Source: Brevundimonas goettingensis (GTDB lineage Bacteria; Pseudomonadota; Alphaproteobacteria; Caulobacterales; Caulobacteraceae). Taken from it: 64,000 nucleotides of DNA. The position numbers and the translations under genes are program-made. Shown here one piece after another: positions 17,701-25,952 of the stretch (the stretch's first letter is position 1; every line of letters begins with the position of its first letter). Below the pieces are notes generated by a model. The model made no database searches, had not been told where the DNA came from, and saw only the letters and a program-made list of their open reading frames with translations. The stretch covers positions 3,791,501 through 3,855,500 of the forward strand of contig NZ_CP062222.1 of NCBI RefSeq assembly GCF_017487405.1, written 5' to 3'.

Positions 17701-18845
17701 ATAGCGTTCTCGATGACCGCGCCCATGGCGATGGCGATGTTGCCCGTCAGGCCGCCAACGCTGGAGAACGAACCCTGGCGGAGGTCGATCGTCGCGGCCT
17801 GATTATAGCCCGAGAAGTCGAGGGTATCGACGCCGCCGGCATCCCAGACGGCGAAGATCAGGCTTGTGGAGGCCGAGGTCGCGCTGAACCAGGCCCGGTC
17901 GGCGTTGGAGTTGAAGCCATAGACCGTGTCGCCGGTCCGCGTGGTCATATTGGCGCCGTACAGACGCTGGGCCGCCGCGATATCGTCCAGCAGGGGGACG
18001 GCGGAATACTGGCTCGCGAAGGTGCCGTTGGGCGCGCGATAGTTGCCCCCGGTGTTGGTTTCGCTGAAGTAGCTCATCACCGTGTACTGGCGGGAGTCTT
18101 CATAGTAGGTGGCGTCGACGCCGTAGGAGATGCTGACGCCTTCGGCGGCGTTGTAGGCGGCGGGATGGCTCAGGCCGATGGCGTGGCCGATCTCGTGCGT
18201 CAGGGTGTGCTGGCCATAGTTCAGCAGCGCCGGCGTGACGCTTGTGCCGCTATAGTTCACCCAGACGTCGCCTGACGCTGAAGTGACCGACTGGTTGCCC
18301 GGCATATAGGCGAAGGCCGCCGCTCCGGTCTGTCCCGAGGCATAGTCGCCGAACAGGATGGTGGCGTTGTCGGAATAGCCATCCCCGTCATTGACCCGGT
18401 TGAAGGTGATGTTGGCGACGTCCGACCAGGCCTGGAGCGCGGCCAGGGCCGCGGTGATCTGGACCTCGGTGAACCGGGTGAAGCCGGTCGTGTCCGAAGG
18501 CATCGACGAGGGTGCGGTGCTGCGGAAGGCGAAGCTGACCGAGGCAGCCGTGCCCAGGGCGCCGGTCGTCCAGCTCTGATTGGTGCGGGTGATCTGGGCG
18601 CCAGCGTCGGTCACCGTGAGCGATGGCTTGTTGTTGGTCGGCGTCCCGCCGCGGTCGTCGCCGTTCAGGAAGGCCAGGGGTCCGAAATCCGTGCTGTCGA
18701 AGTTGGCGTGATAGCTGCCGCAGCCGGGGCAGGGCGACGAGAAGCTTCCCTCGCTGAACTGGACCGCGCCGCCGCCCGCCGGCCCCATGGCCGCTCCGCT
18801 GTCGGTGAAACCGGTATCTTCGGGCAGAAGAGCCAGGACGGGCAT
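14757..18845 (-). CDS. Serralysin-like M10 metalloprotease with RTX, PPC-like and DUF4214 modules
   Basis: The 1362-residue protein has the zinc signature HEIGHAIGLSHP at residues 217-228 and the Met-turn YTVMSYF near 254-260, the hallmarks of serralysins (M10B). Blocks of GGxGxDxUx calcium-binding repeats follow at roughly 380-600 and 880-930. Between them residues ~660-790 (WYGFTATAGAAIVVDI to YYVEVTEW) look like a bacterial pre-peptidase C-terminal (PPC) domain. Residues ~922-1302 are the DUF4214 module shared with the RTX protein, then an LxLP tail ending NDTGHWTLH. A CPGCGSY motif lies near residue 36. It is far longer than the usual ~480-residue serralysin. Secretion by the adjacent exporter and control by the adjacent Inh homologue are inferred from context. 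Confidence 0.92.
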   Translation of the reverse strand: MPVLALLPEDTGFTDSGAAMGPAGGGAVQFSEGSFSSPCPGCGSYHANFDSTDFGPLAFLNGDDRGGTPTNNKPSLTVTDAGAQITRTNQSWTTGALGTAASVSFAFRSTAPSSMPSDTTGFTRFTEVQITAALAALQAWSDVANITFNRVNDGDGYSDNATILFGDYASGQTGAAAFAYMPGNQSVTSASGDVWVNYSGTSVTPALLNYGQHTLTHEIGHAIGLSHPAAYNAAEGVSISYGVDATYYEDSRQYTVMSYFSETNTGGNYRAPNGTFASQYSAVPLLDDIAAAQRLYGANMTTRTGDTVYGFNSNADRAWFSATSASTSLIFAVWDAGGVDTLDFSGYNQAATIDLRQGSFSSVGGLTGNIAIAMGAVIENAIGGAGSDRIYGNSADNRLSGGSLGSDVIDGGLGTDTVVFSGALANYTITWNGRTGYITANGSPQFTMVTNVEFLAFSDQTIAAAPTGGLNVSGDATNDLMTGTTFTDTLSGAGGNDSLNGLGGNDQLDGGSGNDTLNGGDGDDILTGGLGNDRLDGGAGADEASYALAASAVTVNLAAGTATGAGSGTDILIGIEGVRGTSYDDLLRGDAGANILRGNGGADIMYGGAGNDAFYSGLTGLSGGAPDFIKRADGININRAQAIQLDGSFDVLPRTDVANAGTVPHATVVSTSGGNAEWYGFTATAGAAIVVDIDNASFDSVIRLYDINGQLLATNDDGSTPGDSGNDTDSAITFTVPANGMYYVEVTEWLSNEPSLTTKNITAGATYTMHISVPGHSVANTEHVGATMFGEDGDDIFYQGLSSDMSNTGSANDRIDGGAGIDTVLYTGSYMQYVITTANGVTTINGNASGAGTGIDTLTNVEFLQFGQQRYALTPDGPALTGTEAGENLYGSPGNDIILGLGGNDTIVGAPGNDLLNGGAGSDNLDGGDGIDTAAYAGIRRQYGTANSSTVVGGPEGGADTLTSIENARFVDGTLTFDVDSASAQVMRLYDAALGRHYDEAGLEGQAAWIANGTITLRTLADAFVHSAEFLDRFGALDNRTFIEQLYRFSLGRDGEPEGVNGWTASLNAGMSRGDVVIGFSESAEHRGLTQAVLNQGLWVADQQALIIARLYDATFDRLPDSAGLIGWTASLKGGMALSQIASGFADSPEFQARYGGLSNWDFVAQLFRFCLNREGDPAGIQNWVNNIDAGLRTRAQVLLEFSESQEHVNLTTPNMLAGIQTFDYHSSPAEVVGDAAAKAAAEPLVLPTLTSEDGPGDALVLPAMASEDAAIKDVALTLPALIHDDAFVLPAEVALAPLVLPADDGTDGTGDEASAALTHTPLTGATPEAGHDTALTLSDDPEWAAHHIPARLNDTGHWTLH
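14940..16079. repeat. Copy B of the duplicated DUF4214/LxLP module
   Basis: Partner of 10541-11695, encoding the DUF4214 module of the protease. The encoded DUF4214 residues are identical over more than 250 positions as far as I can read; a Met/Val change lies in the tail and the LTLPA unit is single. Confidence 0.9.
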
Positions 18846-18995
18846 GAAAAAGGCCTGAAATGAACTGGTGGTTTCAGCACCGTAACGTCAATAGCCCGAA
18901 GGACAAGCGTCAGGGTTTGCACCGATTGCGAATGTCTGCGCCATCGTGCGCGCCGCCACGGCATGGAGCTGTAGCAAGGCCTGCAATTTACGGCG

Positions 18996-20345
18996 TCATT
19001 CTTCCGATCCGGTCCGCCACAGGCTGCGGACCAAGGGTTCGACCAGATACTGCAGGGCGGTGCGCTTTCTCAGCAGGACCACCACCTCGACCGGCATGCC
19101 GGGCCGGATGTGTCGAGCCGAGGCGCCCAGTTTGCGAAGCTCAGCCGGCGAGATGACCACCTCGGCGCGATAGTGGCTCTGCCCGGTCTTCTCGTCGGTG
19201 AAGCTGTCGGGGGAAATCCGCTCGACGGTCCCGTGCAGGATGGGGGTTGAGCGATCGCGCAGGCCAGGAAACTTGACCTCGGTCGATTGTCCAAGCCTGA
19301 GGTTGTCGACATCGGTGGGTTTGATTGAGGCGACAATGACCTGGGAGGCGTTGTCCGGAACGACATCCATCAGAACCTGTCCCGGAGCGATGACGCCGCC
19401 GACGGTGAAGACCGTCAGCCCGACGACCTGGCCCGTGGCGGGCGCGCGAATGCGGGACAGGGCCATCTGGCTGCGCAGCTCGACCAGTTTGGGACGAAGC
19501 TCGTTCAGGGCCACCTCCGCCTGACGCAGCTGATCCGCCACGTCCTCGTTCATCTTGGTCGATACGCCGAGCATCTCCAGCCGGGTCTGGCCGACCGCCT
19601 CGCCCGTGCTGGCCACTTGGGCGCGCAGCGAGCCAAGCTCGCCGTCGAGGGCCGCGGCGGTCCGTTCCAGGGCCCGAACCCGGTTCTGTGGCGCGAAGCC
19701 CTTGGCCGCGAGCTCACGGATGCCGTCCAGCTCCTCCTCGATCAGCCGGCGCTGTTCGACATTGGAGGCGATCTGGCGCTCCAGCCCGGCCCGTTGCTGG
19801 TCCAACTGGCCGATGCGTTGGCCCAGAACCCCGGTTTCGGTCGATCGTCCGCTGCGTCGGGCGGCGAACTGCAGCCGTTGCAGGCGCATCGCCTCATTCG
19901 CCAGCGGCCGGTCCTCGGGGATCAGGGTCGCGAATTCAGGCGGTGTGGCGACGGCGGGCAGCCTGTCGCGTTCGGCGACCATTCGGGCGCGCTGGGCCAG
20001 CAGGGAGACGACCTGACCGGCGACGCCGCGCTCTGTCGCCGCCAGTTCCCCGGTCGACAGTTCGATCAGGACCTGTCCCTGTTGGACGCGGTCGCCTTCG
20101 GCGACATGCAGGGCGCTGACGATGCCCCCCTCTCGATGCTGGACGGCCTGACGATTGCCGGAGATCGAGACCTGGCCTTGGGCGAAGGCTCCGGCATCGA
20201 GCGGGGCGAACGCCGCCCAGCCCAGGAAGATGATGAAGAACAGGGCGATGACCGCGCCGCCGATCATCAGCTCGAGGCGCGGAGAATCCGTCACCGGTTG
20301 AGAGGCGGGCGAGGGGTTTGCGGGATGGGGTGAGACGGCGGTCAT
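18996..20345 (-). CDS. Type I secretion periplasmic adaptor (HlyD/PrtE family)
   Basis: The 449-residue protein is the membrane fusion partner that links an inner-membrane ABC exporter to a TolC-type channel. After ~28 residues there is one membrane segment (MIGGAVIALFFIIFLGWAAF), then GQVSISGNRQAVQHREGGIV (first half of a lipoyl-like domain). A long coiled coil follows at ~110-290, then the second lipoyl half and beta-barrel (RIRAPATGQVVGLTVFTVGG). These match the PrtE/AprE/RsaE family in order and length. Its start overlaps the exporter stop by 4 bp, and the protease gene follows 150 bp downstream. Confidence 0.92.
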   Translation of the reverse strand: MTAVSPHPANPSPASQPVTDSPRLELMIGGAVIALFFIIFLGWAAFAPLDAGAFAQGQVSISGNRQAVQHREGGIVSALHVAEGDRVQQGQVLIELSTGELAATERGVAGQVVSLLAQRARMVAERDRLPAVATPPEFATLIPEDRPLANEAMRLQRLQFAARRSGRSTETGVLGQRIGQLDQQRAGLERQIASNVEQRRLIEEELDGIRELAAKGFAPQNRVRALERTAAALDGELGSLRAQVASTGEAVGQTRLEMLGVSTKMNEDVADQLRQAEVALNELRPKLVELRSQMALSRIRAPATGQVVGLTVFTVGGVIAPGQVLMDVVPDNASQVIVASIKPTDVDNLRLGQSTEVKFPGLRDRSTPILHGTVERISPDSFTDEKTGQSHYRAEVVISPAELRKLGASARHIRPGMPVEVVVLLRKRTALQYLVEPLVRSLWRTGSEE

Positions 20346-22081
20346 TGGGGGCGGTTTCCGGCCGGGACGGCCAGCTCGCCGCGGATTTTGGCCAACACGT
20401 CTTCGCGGGGGCCTTCCATCTGCACCGCGCCGTCGCGCAACGTCATCAGCCGGTCGACCCGCGCCAGCACCCCGGCCCGGTGGGCGACGATGACGACGGC
20501 GGCGCCGCGTGCGGCGGCCGCGAGAATGGCGTTCATCAGGGCGATCTCGCCCTCCTGGTCCAGGCTGGAATTGGGCTCGTCGAGGACCAGCAGCGCCGGG
20601 TTTCCGAACAGGGCGCGGGCCAGGGCGATGCGTTGGGCCTGTCCGGCCGAGACGCCGGCGCCGAAGGGGCCAAGCATCGTGTCATATCCCTTGGGCAGCC
20701 GCAGGATCATTTCATGCGCGCCGGCGGACATGGCGGCCTCGACGGCGCGCGAGTCCACTTCCGCGACCGGCGCGCCGGTCGCGGCGGCGAAGCGGGAGAT
20801 ATTGTCCTTGATCGAGCCGGCGAAGAGGCTGGAATTCTGGGGCAGATAGCCGATGTGTCGGGCCAGATCGTCGGACTCCCGCGCGCCGTAGTCGGCGCCG
20901 TCCAGCCGGACGATGCCTGCGGTCGGTGTGAGGGCTCCCGCGATGACCCGGGCGAAGGTCGTCTTGCCGGAACCGCTGGGGCCGATCACGCCCAGGGTCT
21001 GACCTGGAGACAAAACCAGAGACACCTGACGCAGCTGCGGCGTTTCCGTGCCGGGCAGGCGCACCGTAACGGCCTCCACCCGAAGCTTGCCCGCGGGGGC
21101 GGGCAGGGCGGTGCGGGGCCGCTCGACCTCAGCCGTGGCGACGAAAAGATCGACAAGCGCCTTCCAGCTGGTGCGGGCCTGGGTCAGGTTGGGCCAGGCG
21201 CCGACCAGAAGCTCCACCGGCGCCACGGCGCGGCTGAGCAGCACCGAGGCGGCGATGATCGAACCAGGCGAAATCTGTCCCTTGACCGCGAGGAAGGCGG
21301 CGAGCCCCAGCGACAGGGATTGCAGCGCCAGCCTCAGGAATTTGATGGCCCCGGAGTATTTGCCGCCGTTCAACTGGGCGTCGGCGTATTGCTCCACCGA
21401 GGTCTTACGTTCCTCGATCTGGCGATTGATGCTGGCCTCGCGCATGCCCAGTGCGCGGACGACCTCGGTCTGGCCGGCGATGGCTTCCTGGGCGGCATAG
21501 GCGGTGTTGGTCGACTGGATCGCCCGCTTCAGTCGGGGGCGGCTGTCGCGTTCATTGAGAACCGCCAGGGCGAACAGGATAATCCCGCCTGCAAGCGTCA
21601 GGGCGCCGATGGCCGGGTGCAGCAGGAAGCAGCAGGCCAGATAAAGCGGTGTCCAGGGGGCGTCGAACAGCGCCAGAATTCCCTGACCGGAAACCGCGCT
21701 CCGCACATTGTCGAACTCGCGCATGGTCTGGCTGGAGGCTTTGCCGCCCGGCAGATCGACGATGCGCGCCATGACCTTGGCCGCCAGCAGCTTGTCAAGG
21801 CGAAGGCCGGCCCGGATCAGCAGCCGCGTGCGCAGCCAGTCGAGCGCGGCGAGGGCGCCCAGGGCGAACACCGCCACCACCGTCAGCAGGGCGAGCGTCA
21901 GCATGCCGCCTGTCGGCACGACGCGGTCATACACCTGCATCATGTAGAGGGTTGGAACCAGGTAGAGCAGATTGACCAGCGCGCTGAAGATCAGTGCGTT
22001 GGTGAAATGCACCCTGCAGGCCTTGAAGGCCTCCATCAAAGGCCTGGCGCCGGGCTGGTCGGAAACCAGGCTTTTGAACAC
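20342..22081 (-). CDS. Type I secretion ABC transporter (PrtD/RsaD family)
   Basis: An exporter half-transporter with an N-terminal membrane domain and a C-terminal ATPase. Walker A is GPSGSGKTTF, the signature is VSAGQAQRIALARALF, and Walker B is LLVLDEPNSSLD; SAGQ and DEPNS are typical of the PrtD-type protease and S-layer exporters. I place the start at the GTG at 22081 (579 residues), which has an AGGAG site 10 nt upstream and gives the usual family length. The frame is also open to a GTG at 22141, which lacks a ribosome site and would leave only 38 bp to the divergent inhibitor gene. It is first in the exporter-adaptor-protease-RTX order. Confidence 0.92.
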   Translation of the reverse strand: MFKSLVSDQPGARPLMEAFKACRVHFTNALIFSALVNLLYLVPTLYMMQVYDRVVPTGGMLTLALLTVVAVFALGALAALDWLRTRLLIRAGLRLDKLLAAKVMARIVDLPGGKASSQTMREFDNVRSAVSGQGILALFDAPWTPLYLACCFLLHPAIGALTLAGGIILFALAVLNERDSRPRLKRAIQSTNTAYAAQEAIAGQTEVVRALGMREASINRQIEERKTSVEQYADAQLNGGKYSGAIKFLRLALQSLSLGLAAFLAVKGQISPGSIIAASVLLSRAVAPVELLVGAWPNLTQARTSWKALVDLFVATAEVERPRTALPAPAGKLRVEAVTVRLPGTETPQLRQVSLVLSPGQTLGVIGPSGSGKTTFARVIAGALTPTAGIVRLDGADYGARESDDLARHIGYLPQNSSLFAGSIKDNISRFAAATGAPVAEVDSRAVEAAMSAGAHEMILRLPKGYDTMLGPFGAGVSAGQAQRIALARALFGNPALLVLDEPNSSLDQEGEIALMNAILAAAARGAAVVIVAHRAGVLARVDRLMTLRDGAVQMEGPREDVLAKIRGELAVPAGNRPQ

Positions 22082-22179
22082 GCGAAGTCGGCTCCTGATA
22101 ATTTCCAATCCTAGGCTCTTTGTGTCATTCCGGATAGACACCGCAGGCCGTGTCGGCGGTTAGAATTTCGGACAGGCGA

Positions 22180-22593
22180 ATGTCTTGGATTTTGCGGACC
22201 GCCGCGCTGGCGATGTTGGCGGGCTCAGGCCTGACGGGCGGCTGTGAAGCCAGGGAGGCGCCGATGTCCATCCACGAAACGGGCGATCGGGGCGTGATCG
22301 CGATCGAGGATGCGACCGGCCTGTGGCGGGCGACCTCAGGCGACGGCGGGGCGACCTGCCTGATCGCGCTGAGCGGATTCGCCCGGTCAGAGGACACGAC
22401 CAGCTATGGCGTCCATATCGAAGCCTGCGCCATTCAGCCCCTTGCAGCCGCCGTCGGCTGGCGGCCGGTCGTGGGCGGCTTCGAACTGATCGGTCCTGCG
22501 GGCAAGACGCTGGCGACTTTTGATCGTCGCGACGTTGACCTCTTCAATGCGGTTGAGGGCGGCTACCGTCTCGAACGCGCCCCGCTTGCCTAG
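22180..22593 (+). CDS. AprI/Inh-family metalloprotease inhibitor
   Basis: The 137-residue protein starts at the ATG at 22180. It has an export signal with Cys near residue 22 (SGLTGGC), which may be a lipobox but is off consensus, followed by about 115 residues. GLWRATSGDGGATCLIALSG, then a second Cys in EACAIQP, then GWRPVVGGFELIGPAGKTLA fit the Inh (alkaline protease inhibitor / Omp19) beta-barrel with its single disulfide. In Pseudomonas, Serratia and Erwinia such inhibitors are encoded next to the serralysin and its exporter and protect the periplasm from it. Here it is divergent from the exporter. The call is strengthened by this context. Confidence 0.82.
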   Translation: MSWILRTAALAMLAGSGLTGGCEAREAPMSIHETGDRGVIAIEDATGLWRATSGDGGATCLIALSGFARSEDTTSYGVHIEACAIQPLAAAVGWRPVVGGFELIGPAGKTLATFDRRDVDLFNAVEGGYRLERAPLA

Positions 22594-22601
22594 GCCGGGC
22601 G

Positions 22602-23912
22602 TCAGACCAGGCCGAGCTTTTCATATAGTCCTTTGACCCGCGCCTGATAGGCGGCCGGAGAGAAGGCTGCCGCCTGTAGCTTCCCGCGTTCGACCAGGGC
22701 GGTGCGCAGGTCGTCGTCCTGGTCCAGGGCGACGATGCCGGCGCGCAGGGCGTCGACATCGTAGGGATCCACCAGGACCGCGGCGTCGCCCGCCACCTCG
22801 GGCAGGGAGCCCGCCGTCGAGGTCAAAACGGCGGTGCCCATGGTCATCGCTTCCAGCACCGGCAGGCCGAAACCTTCGTACAACGACGGAAAGAGCAGGG
22901 CCTTGGCTCCGCGGACCAGGCTGGCAAGCACCCCGGCGGGCAGATATTTGAGCTTCAGGATCCGCTTGCTCGCCGAGCCGTCGCCTTCCTGGACCTGATT
23001 CAGCAGGGCGACCTCGGGCTGGAACAGCCACCCGTCGCCGCCCGCGATGACCAGGGGCGTATCGACGCCGGAAGCCAGATAGGCCTCGATGGTGCGGCCG
23101 AGATTCTTGCGCGGCTCAATCGTGCCGTAGTGCAGGAAATAACCCTTCCACTCCAGGCCGAACGCGCCTTCCAGTTCGCGCGCCACCTCGGCGTCCGGAC
23201 GGTCCATATGGCCGCGTGGCAGCTCGATGGCATGGTAGGTGTTGGTTATTCGCTCGGGCTCAACGCCCAGTATCGCCATGATGTCCGTCTTGGCGGATTC
23301 CGAACCCACGACAATGTGGTCCGCCTTGGCCGCGATGGCGCGGCATGTCCTGAGATACTGGGTCTTGTCGCTGAGCGACAGGTGCGGGAGCAGCAGGGGG
23401 ATCAGGTCATGCAGCGTGTAGATATTCACCGCGCCCTTGCCGTGGAACGGCATTGTTGAGGTCCAGTGGCAGACGTCGGGGCGAGGAATGTCGGCAGAAG
23501 GTTTGAACTTCACCTCGGTCAGCTGACCGGTCTTCACGAATGAGCGATAGCCCGTGCGATAGAGGTCCTGGCTGGCCCAGAACATGCCCGCCTGCGGCGG
23601 AACCGCCCCGTCCCTGGGCCAGATGACATGCTCGCGCCGCACCGGCCACGCCGGCAGGCCGAACCGCGCGCGGGCGATCCGCACGCGCCGCTTCAGGGCA
23701 GTGGGGTGGCCGCCGTTCGAGGCGGGCCCGACCAGGGCGATCTCGTTGATCAGGCTTTCCCGCGACACCGGCGATTGCGGTCCATACAGAACCTGGGTTT
23801 CGATCCCCAGGCTGGACAGCGTCGTCAGCAGATTGCGGCCGTAGGTGGCGATGCCTGAGCCCTCGGCCAGGGAGAGGTCGCGTCCGTCCACGCAGGCGGT
23901 GATTTTCGACAT
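22602..23912 (-). CDS. Glycosyltransferase family 4
   Basis: A 436-residue GT-B glycosyltransferase. The N-terminal domain begins ITACVDGRDLSLAEGSGIAT and includes VNIYTLHDLIPLLLP and HIVVGSESAKTDI. The C-terminal domain has HYGTIEPRKNLGRTIEAY and SLYEGFGLPVLEAMTMGT, the E-x7-E donor-binding signature typical of mannosyl- or rhamnosyl-type GT4 enzymes. It converges on the inhibitor gene with an 8-bp gap and follows the small hypothetical gene and the Wza-like gene on the same strand. It probably adds a sugar to a surface polysaccharide; linkage and donor are unknown. Confidence 0.88.
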   Translation of the reverse strand: MSKITACVDGRDLSLAEGSGIATYGRNLLTTLSSLGIETQVLYGPQSPVSRESLINEIALVGPASNGGHPTALKRRVRIARARFGLPAWPVRREHVIWPRDGAVPPQAGMFWASQDLYRTGYRSFVKTGQLTEVKFKPSADIPRPDVCHWTSTMPFHGKGAVNIYTLHDLIPLLLPHLSLSDKTQYLRTCRAIAAKADHIVVGSESAKTDIMAILGVEPERITNTYHAIELPRGHMDRPDAEVARELEGAFGLEWKGYFLHYGTIEPRKNLGRTIEAYLASGVDTPLVIAGGDGWLFQPEVALLNQVQEGDGSASKRILKLKYLPAGVLASLVRGAKALLFPSLYEGFGLPVLEAMTMGTAVLTSTAGSLPEVAGDAAVLVDPYDVDALRAGIVALDQDDDLRTALVERGKLQAAAFSPAAYQARVKGLYEKLGLV

Positions 23913-24016
23913 ACGGGACAGTCTCGATTCCGAAGGGCCGGGGACATTACCGGGCCATGGTTGCGGGGCAAGCGCGCCGGAATGATTTCCGGTGTGTTTG
24001 CGGATGGGCGCCGCGA

Positions 24017-24598
24017 TCAGTCGGTGGGCGGCGCTCGCTTCCCCGCTCGCCGGGGCTTTCCAAGCAGCAGCGGCCCGTCCCGCTTGCGGGAGAGCGTGAG
24101 TTCAATGAGCCGCCATTCTGACCCCAATCGGAGGGCTGTCTCGATGTCGTCGGCCCGCGACGTTGTTCCCTGACCCGTCAAGCTCGACCGGAGTGTCTGG
24201 CACGCGGCCAGAAGTTCGGAGGCTCTGCGGGTTTCGGCGGACTCGTTCGGCTCCATCAGGCCGAGATCCTCAAGGCTGGCGAAGCGCCAGCCCTTTCCGG
24301 AATCATTGGCCAGGAACAGGGCCCATCGCTCCTCTGCGTTCAGGGTCTCGGCGACGAATTTCCACGTGCGCCCCCGGGCCGAGCGTGCGTATTGGCCAAC
24401 TCGTGTCGGCAGACCATGTTTTTCGTACACGGACAGGGCCGCAGCCTCGATCTGGTTCAGCAGTGTGTGCACCGGTTGCGGTGCAGTCGGCTCTCCCTGA
24501 ATGGACCACGGATCCTCGATCAGAACCGGGGAGTGATCGACACGCCCGGGCCGGCTCGCCAGCAGACGTCTGGCGAAGCCAAGCGGACCAATCGCCAT
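24017..24598 (-). CDS. Hypothetical protein in polysaccharide export operon
   Basis: A 193-residue protein from the ATG at 24598, which sits 4 bp after the stop of the export lipoprotein gene; the frame extends to 24640 but would overlap that gene. It is mostly helical and hydrophilic, with HTLLNQIEAAALSVYEKHGL and WKFVAETLNAEERWALFLAN, and a basic C-terminus (KRDGPLLLGKPRRAGKR). There is no signal peptide or membrane segment. I do not recognise a family. Tight coupling to the Wza-like gene suggests a role in the same polysaccharide pathway. Confidence 0.6.
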   Translation of the reverse strand: MAIGPLGFARRLLASRPGRVDHSPVLIEDPWSIQGEPTAPQPVHTLLNQIEAAALSVYEKHGLPTRVGQYARSARGRTWKFVAETLNAEERWALFLANDSGKGWRFASLEDLGLMEPNESAETRRASELLAACQTLRSSLTGQGTTSRADDIETALRLGSEWRLIELTLSRKRDGPLLLGKPRRAGKRAPPTD

Positions 24599-24602
24599 CG
24601 GC

Positions 24603-25772
24603 TTAGTTAGTGGACAGCGTGCTGGTGACCGAGACGTCATAGATGACGCGCGTGAACGTCTGGACCAGGGTGAAGAATTTGCTCAGCTCCGCCGACCCGG
24701 AGCGCGGTACGTAGAAGATGTCGTCGGCCTGGATCTCGAAATTATTGGCGATGAACAGTCCTTCGGCCTCTTCAAGATTCAGGCGATAGACCACCGGGAC
24801 GCCGCGTAGGGTGGCCGGTTGGGTCAGACCCAGGGCTTGGGCCACCTCAGGCCGCTCGAAACGAAACACGAGGACGGATCGGGCATTGGCGCTGTTGGTG
24901 TCCAGTCCGCCGACCTTGCTGATCGCGCCTGCGAGACTCAGGGGGCCGGCAAGCATGTCCACCTGAGTGACGGCGCCGAGGGCGCCGAAGGTGCTGAAGT
25001 GGCGCGGCGTATAGACCAGATTGATCTGGTCACCGCGCGCCAGCCGGATGTTTTCGTCGAAATCGGAAGTCACCACGGACAGGGGCGCACTGAACACCTG
25101 GCCGTTGCGCCGGATGGTTACGGTGACGTCTTCGGCAGGGCGCGGAACCCCGCCGCGATCGGCGATCACATCGACGATCCGGTTGGCGTTGGAGGAAAGG
25201 GGCGCGCGGCCGGGTTGGCGGACCTCTCCCAGGACAGTGACGGTGTTGTAGCTGTTCTGCTCCATGGCCACGATGACCTGGGGGTTTCCTACCTTGCCAA
25301 CCAGGGCCTGACGAATGGCCGTTCCCGCTTCGGTCGTGGACAGGCCGGCGACCCGTACCCGTCCTGCGAATGGAATGGTCACAGATCCGCTGGAATCGAC
25401 AGGAACTGCGGGCAGGGTCTGGCTGCCGGAACGGACGCCCGTCGAGGTCGAGCCGCCCGCGCCGAACAAGCTGCCGCCGGGATCGAAGATCGAGACCGCC
25501 AGCACGTCGCCAGGACCAATCTGGCCGCCCGGCGCATCGGACTCCCCGCCCGCCAGACTGCCCAGGAATTGACGGGGCTGAGCCTTGATCCGTTCGCTGA
25601 CTGCGTAGTCCAGATCGACGATGACATAGCTGCCCTGGGTCGTCGCGTTGCTCGCGCCGCGTTCCACCGCGCTGCCCGTGGGGCCATCGCGTGGCAACGT
25701 GGAGCAGCCGCTGAGGACGGCGATCAGCGTCAGGGTCGACAGGGTTCGCAGGAGCGTGCTGGGCAGGGGCAT
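24603..25772 (-). CDS. Polysaccharide export outer-membrane lipoprotein (Wza/GumB type)
   Basis: The 389-residue protein has a lipoprotein signal ending LIAVLSGC at residue ~23. The mature part has a polysaccharide export (PES) domain, seen in IGPGDVLAVSIFDPGG and VTIPFAGRVRVAGLSTTEAG, followed by two SLBB-like ligand-binding units (YNTVTVLGEVRQPGRAPLSS and TQVDMLAGPLSLAGAISKVGG). A hydrophobic or amphipathic C-terminus (FFTLVQTFTRVIYDVSVTST) could form the outer-membrane helical pore. This family forms the export channel for capsule, exopolysaccharide or holdfast. It starts an operon with the hypothetical and GT4 genes. The co-polymerase (Wzc) is not in the window. Confidence 0.88.
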   Translation of the reverse strand: MPLPSTLLRTLSTLTLIAVLSGCSTLPRDGPTGSAVERGASNATTQGSYVIVDLDYAVSERIKAQPRQFLGSLAGGESDAPGGQIGPGDVLAVSIFDPGGSLFGAGGSTSTGVRSGSQTLPAVPVDSSGSVTIPFAGRVRVAGLSTTEAGTAIRQALVGKVGNPQVIVAMEQNSYNTVTVLGEVRQPGRAPLSSNANRIVDVIADRGGVPRPAEDVTVTIRRNGQVFSAPLSVVTSDFDENIRLARGDQINLVYTPRHFSTFGALGAVTQVDMLAGPLSLAGAISKVGGLDTNSANARSVLVFRFERPEVAQALGLTQPATLRGVPVVYRLNLEEAEGLFIANNFEIQADDIFYVPRSGSAELSKFFTLVQTFTRVIYDVSVTSTLSTN

Positions 25773-25952
25773 GGTCCGCTGATTAAAGGCGTTTTGAGTG
25801 GCTAGCCAGTCCCGCGAAGACGATTTTCGCTTCCGGCGCGACGGCGGTCGATGGACGCGGCTTTCGACGTTCCCGGCGGTCGATGGACTTGGCGGAGCAG
25901 ACCCTTGGGACTAGGTCATGAAAGCCTCCCTCCCAGCTGAAAGCGACGCCTG

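Noticed and set aside
20318-22114. A 598-codon plus-strand frame
   Set aside because: Antisense to the ABC exporter, whose Walker and signature motifs are on the minus strand.
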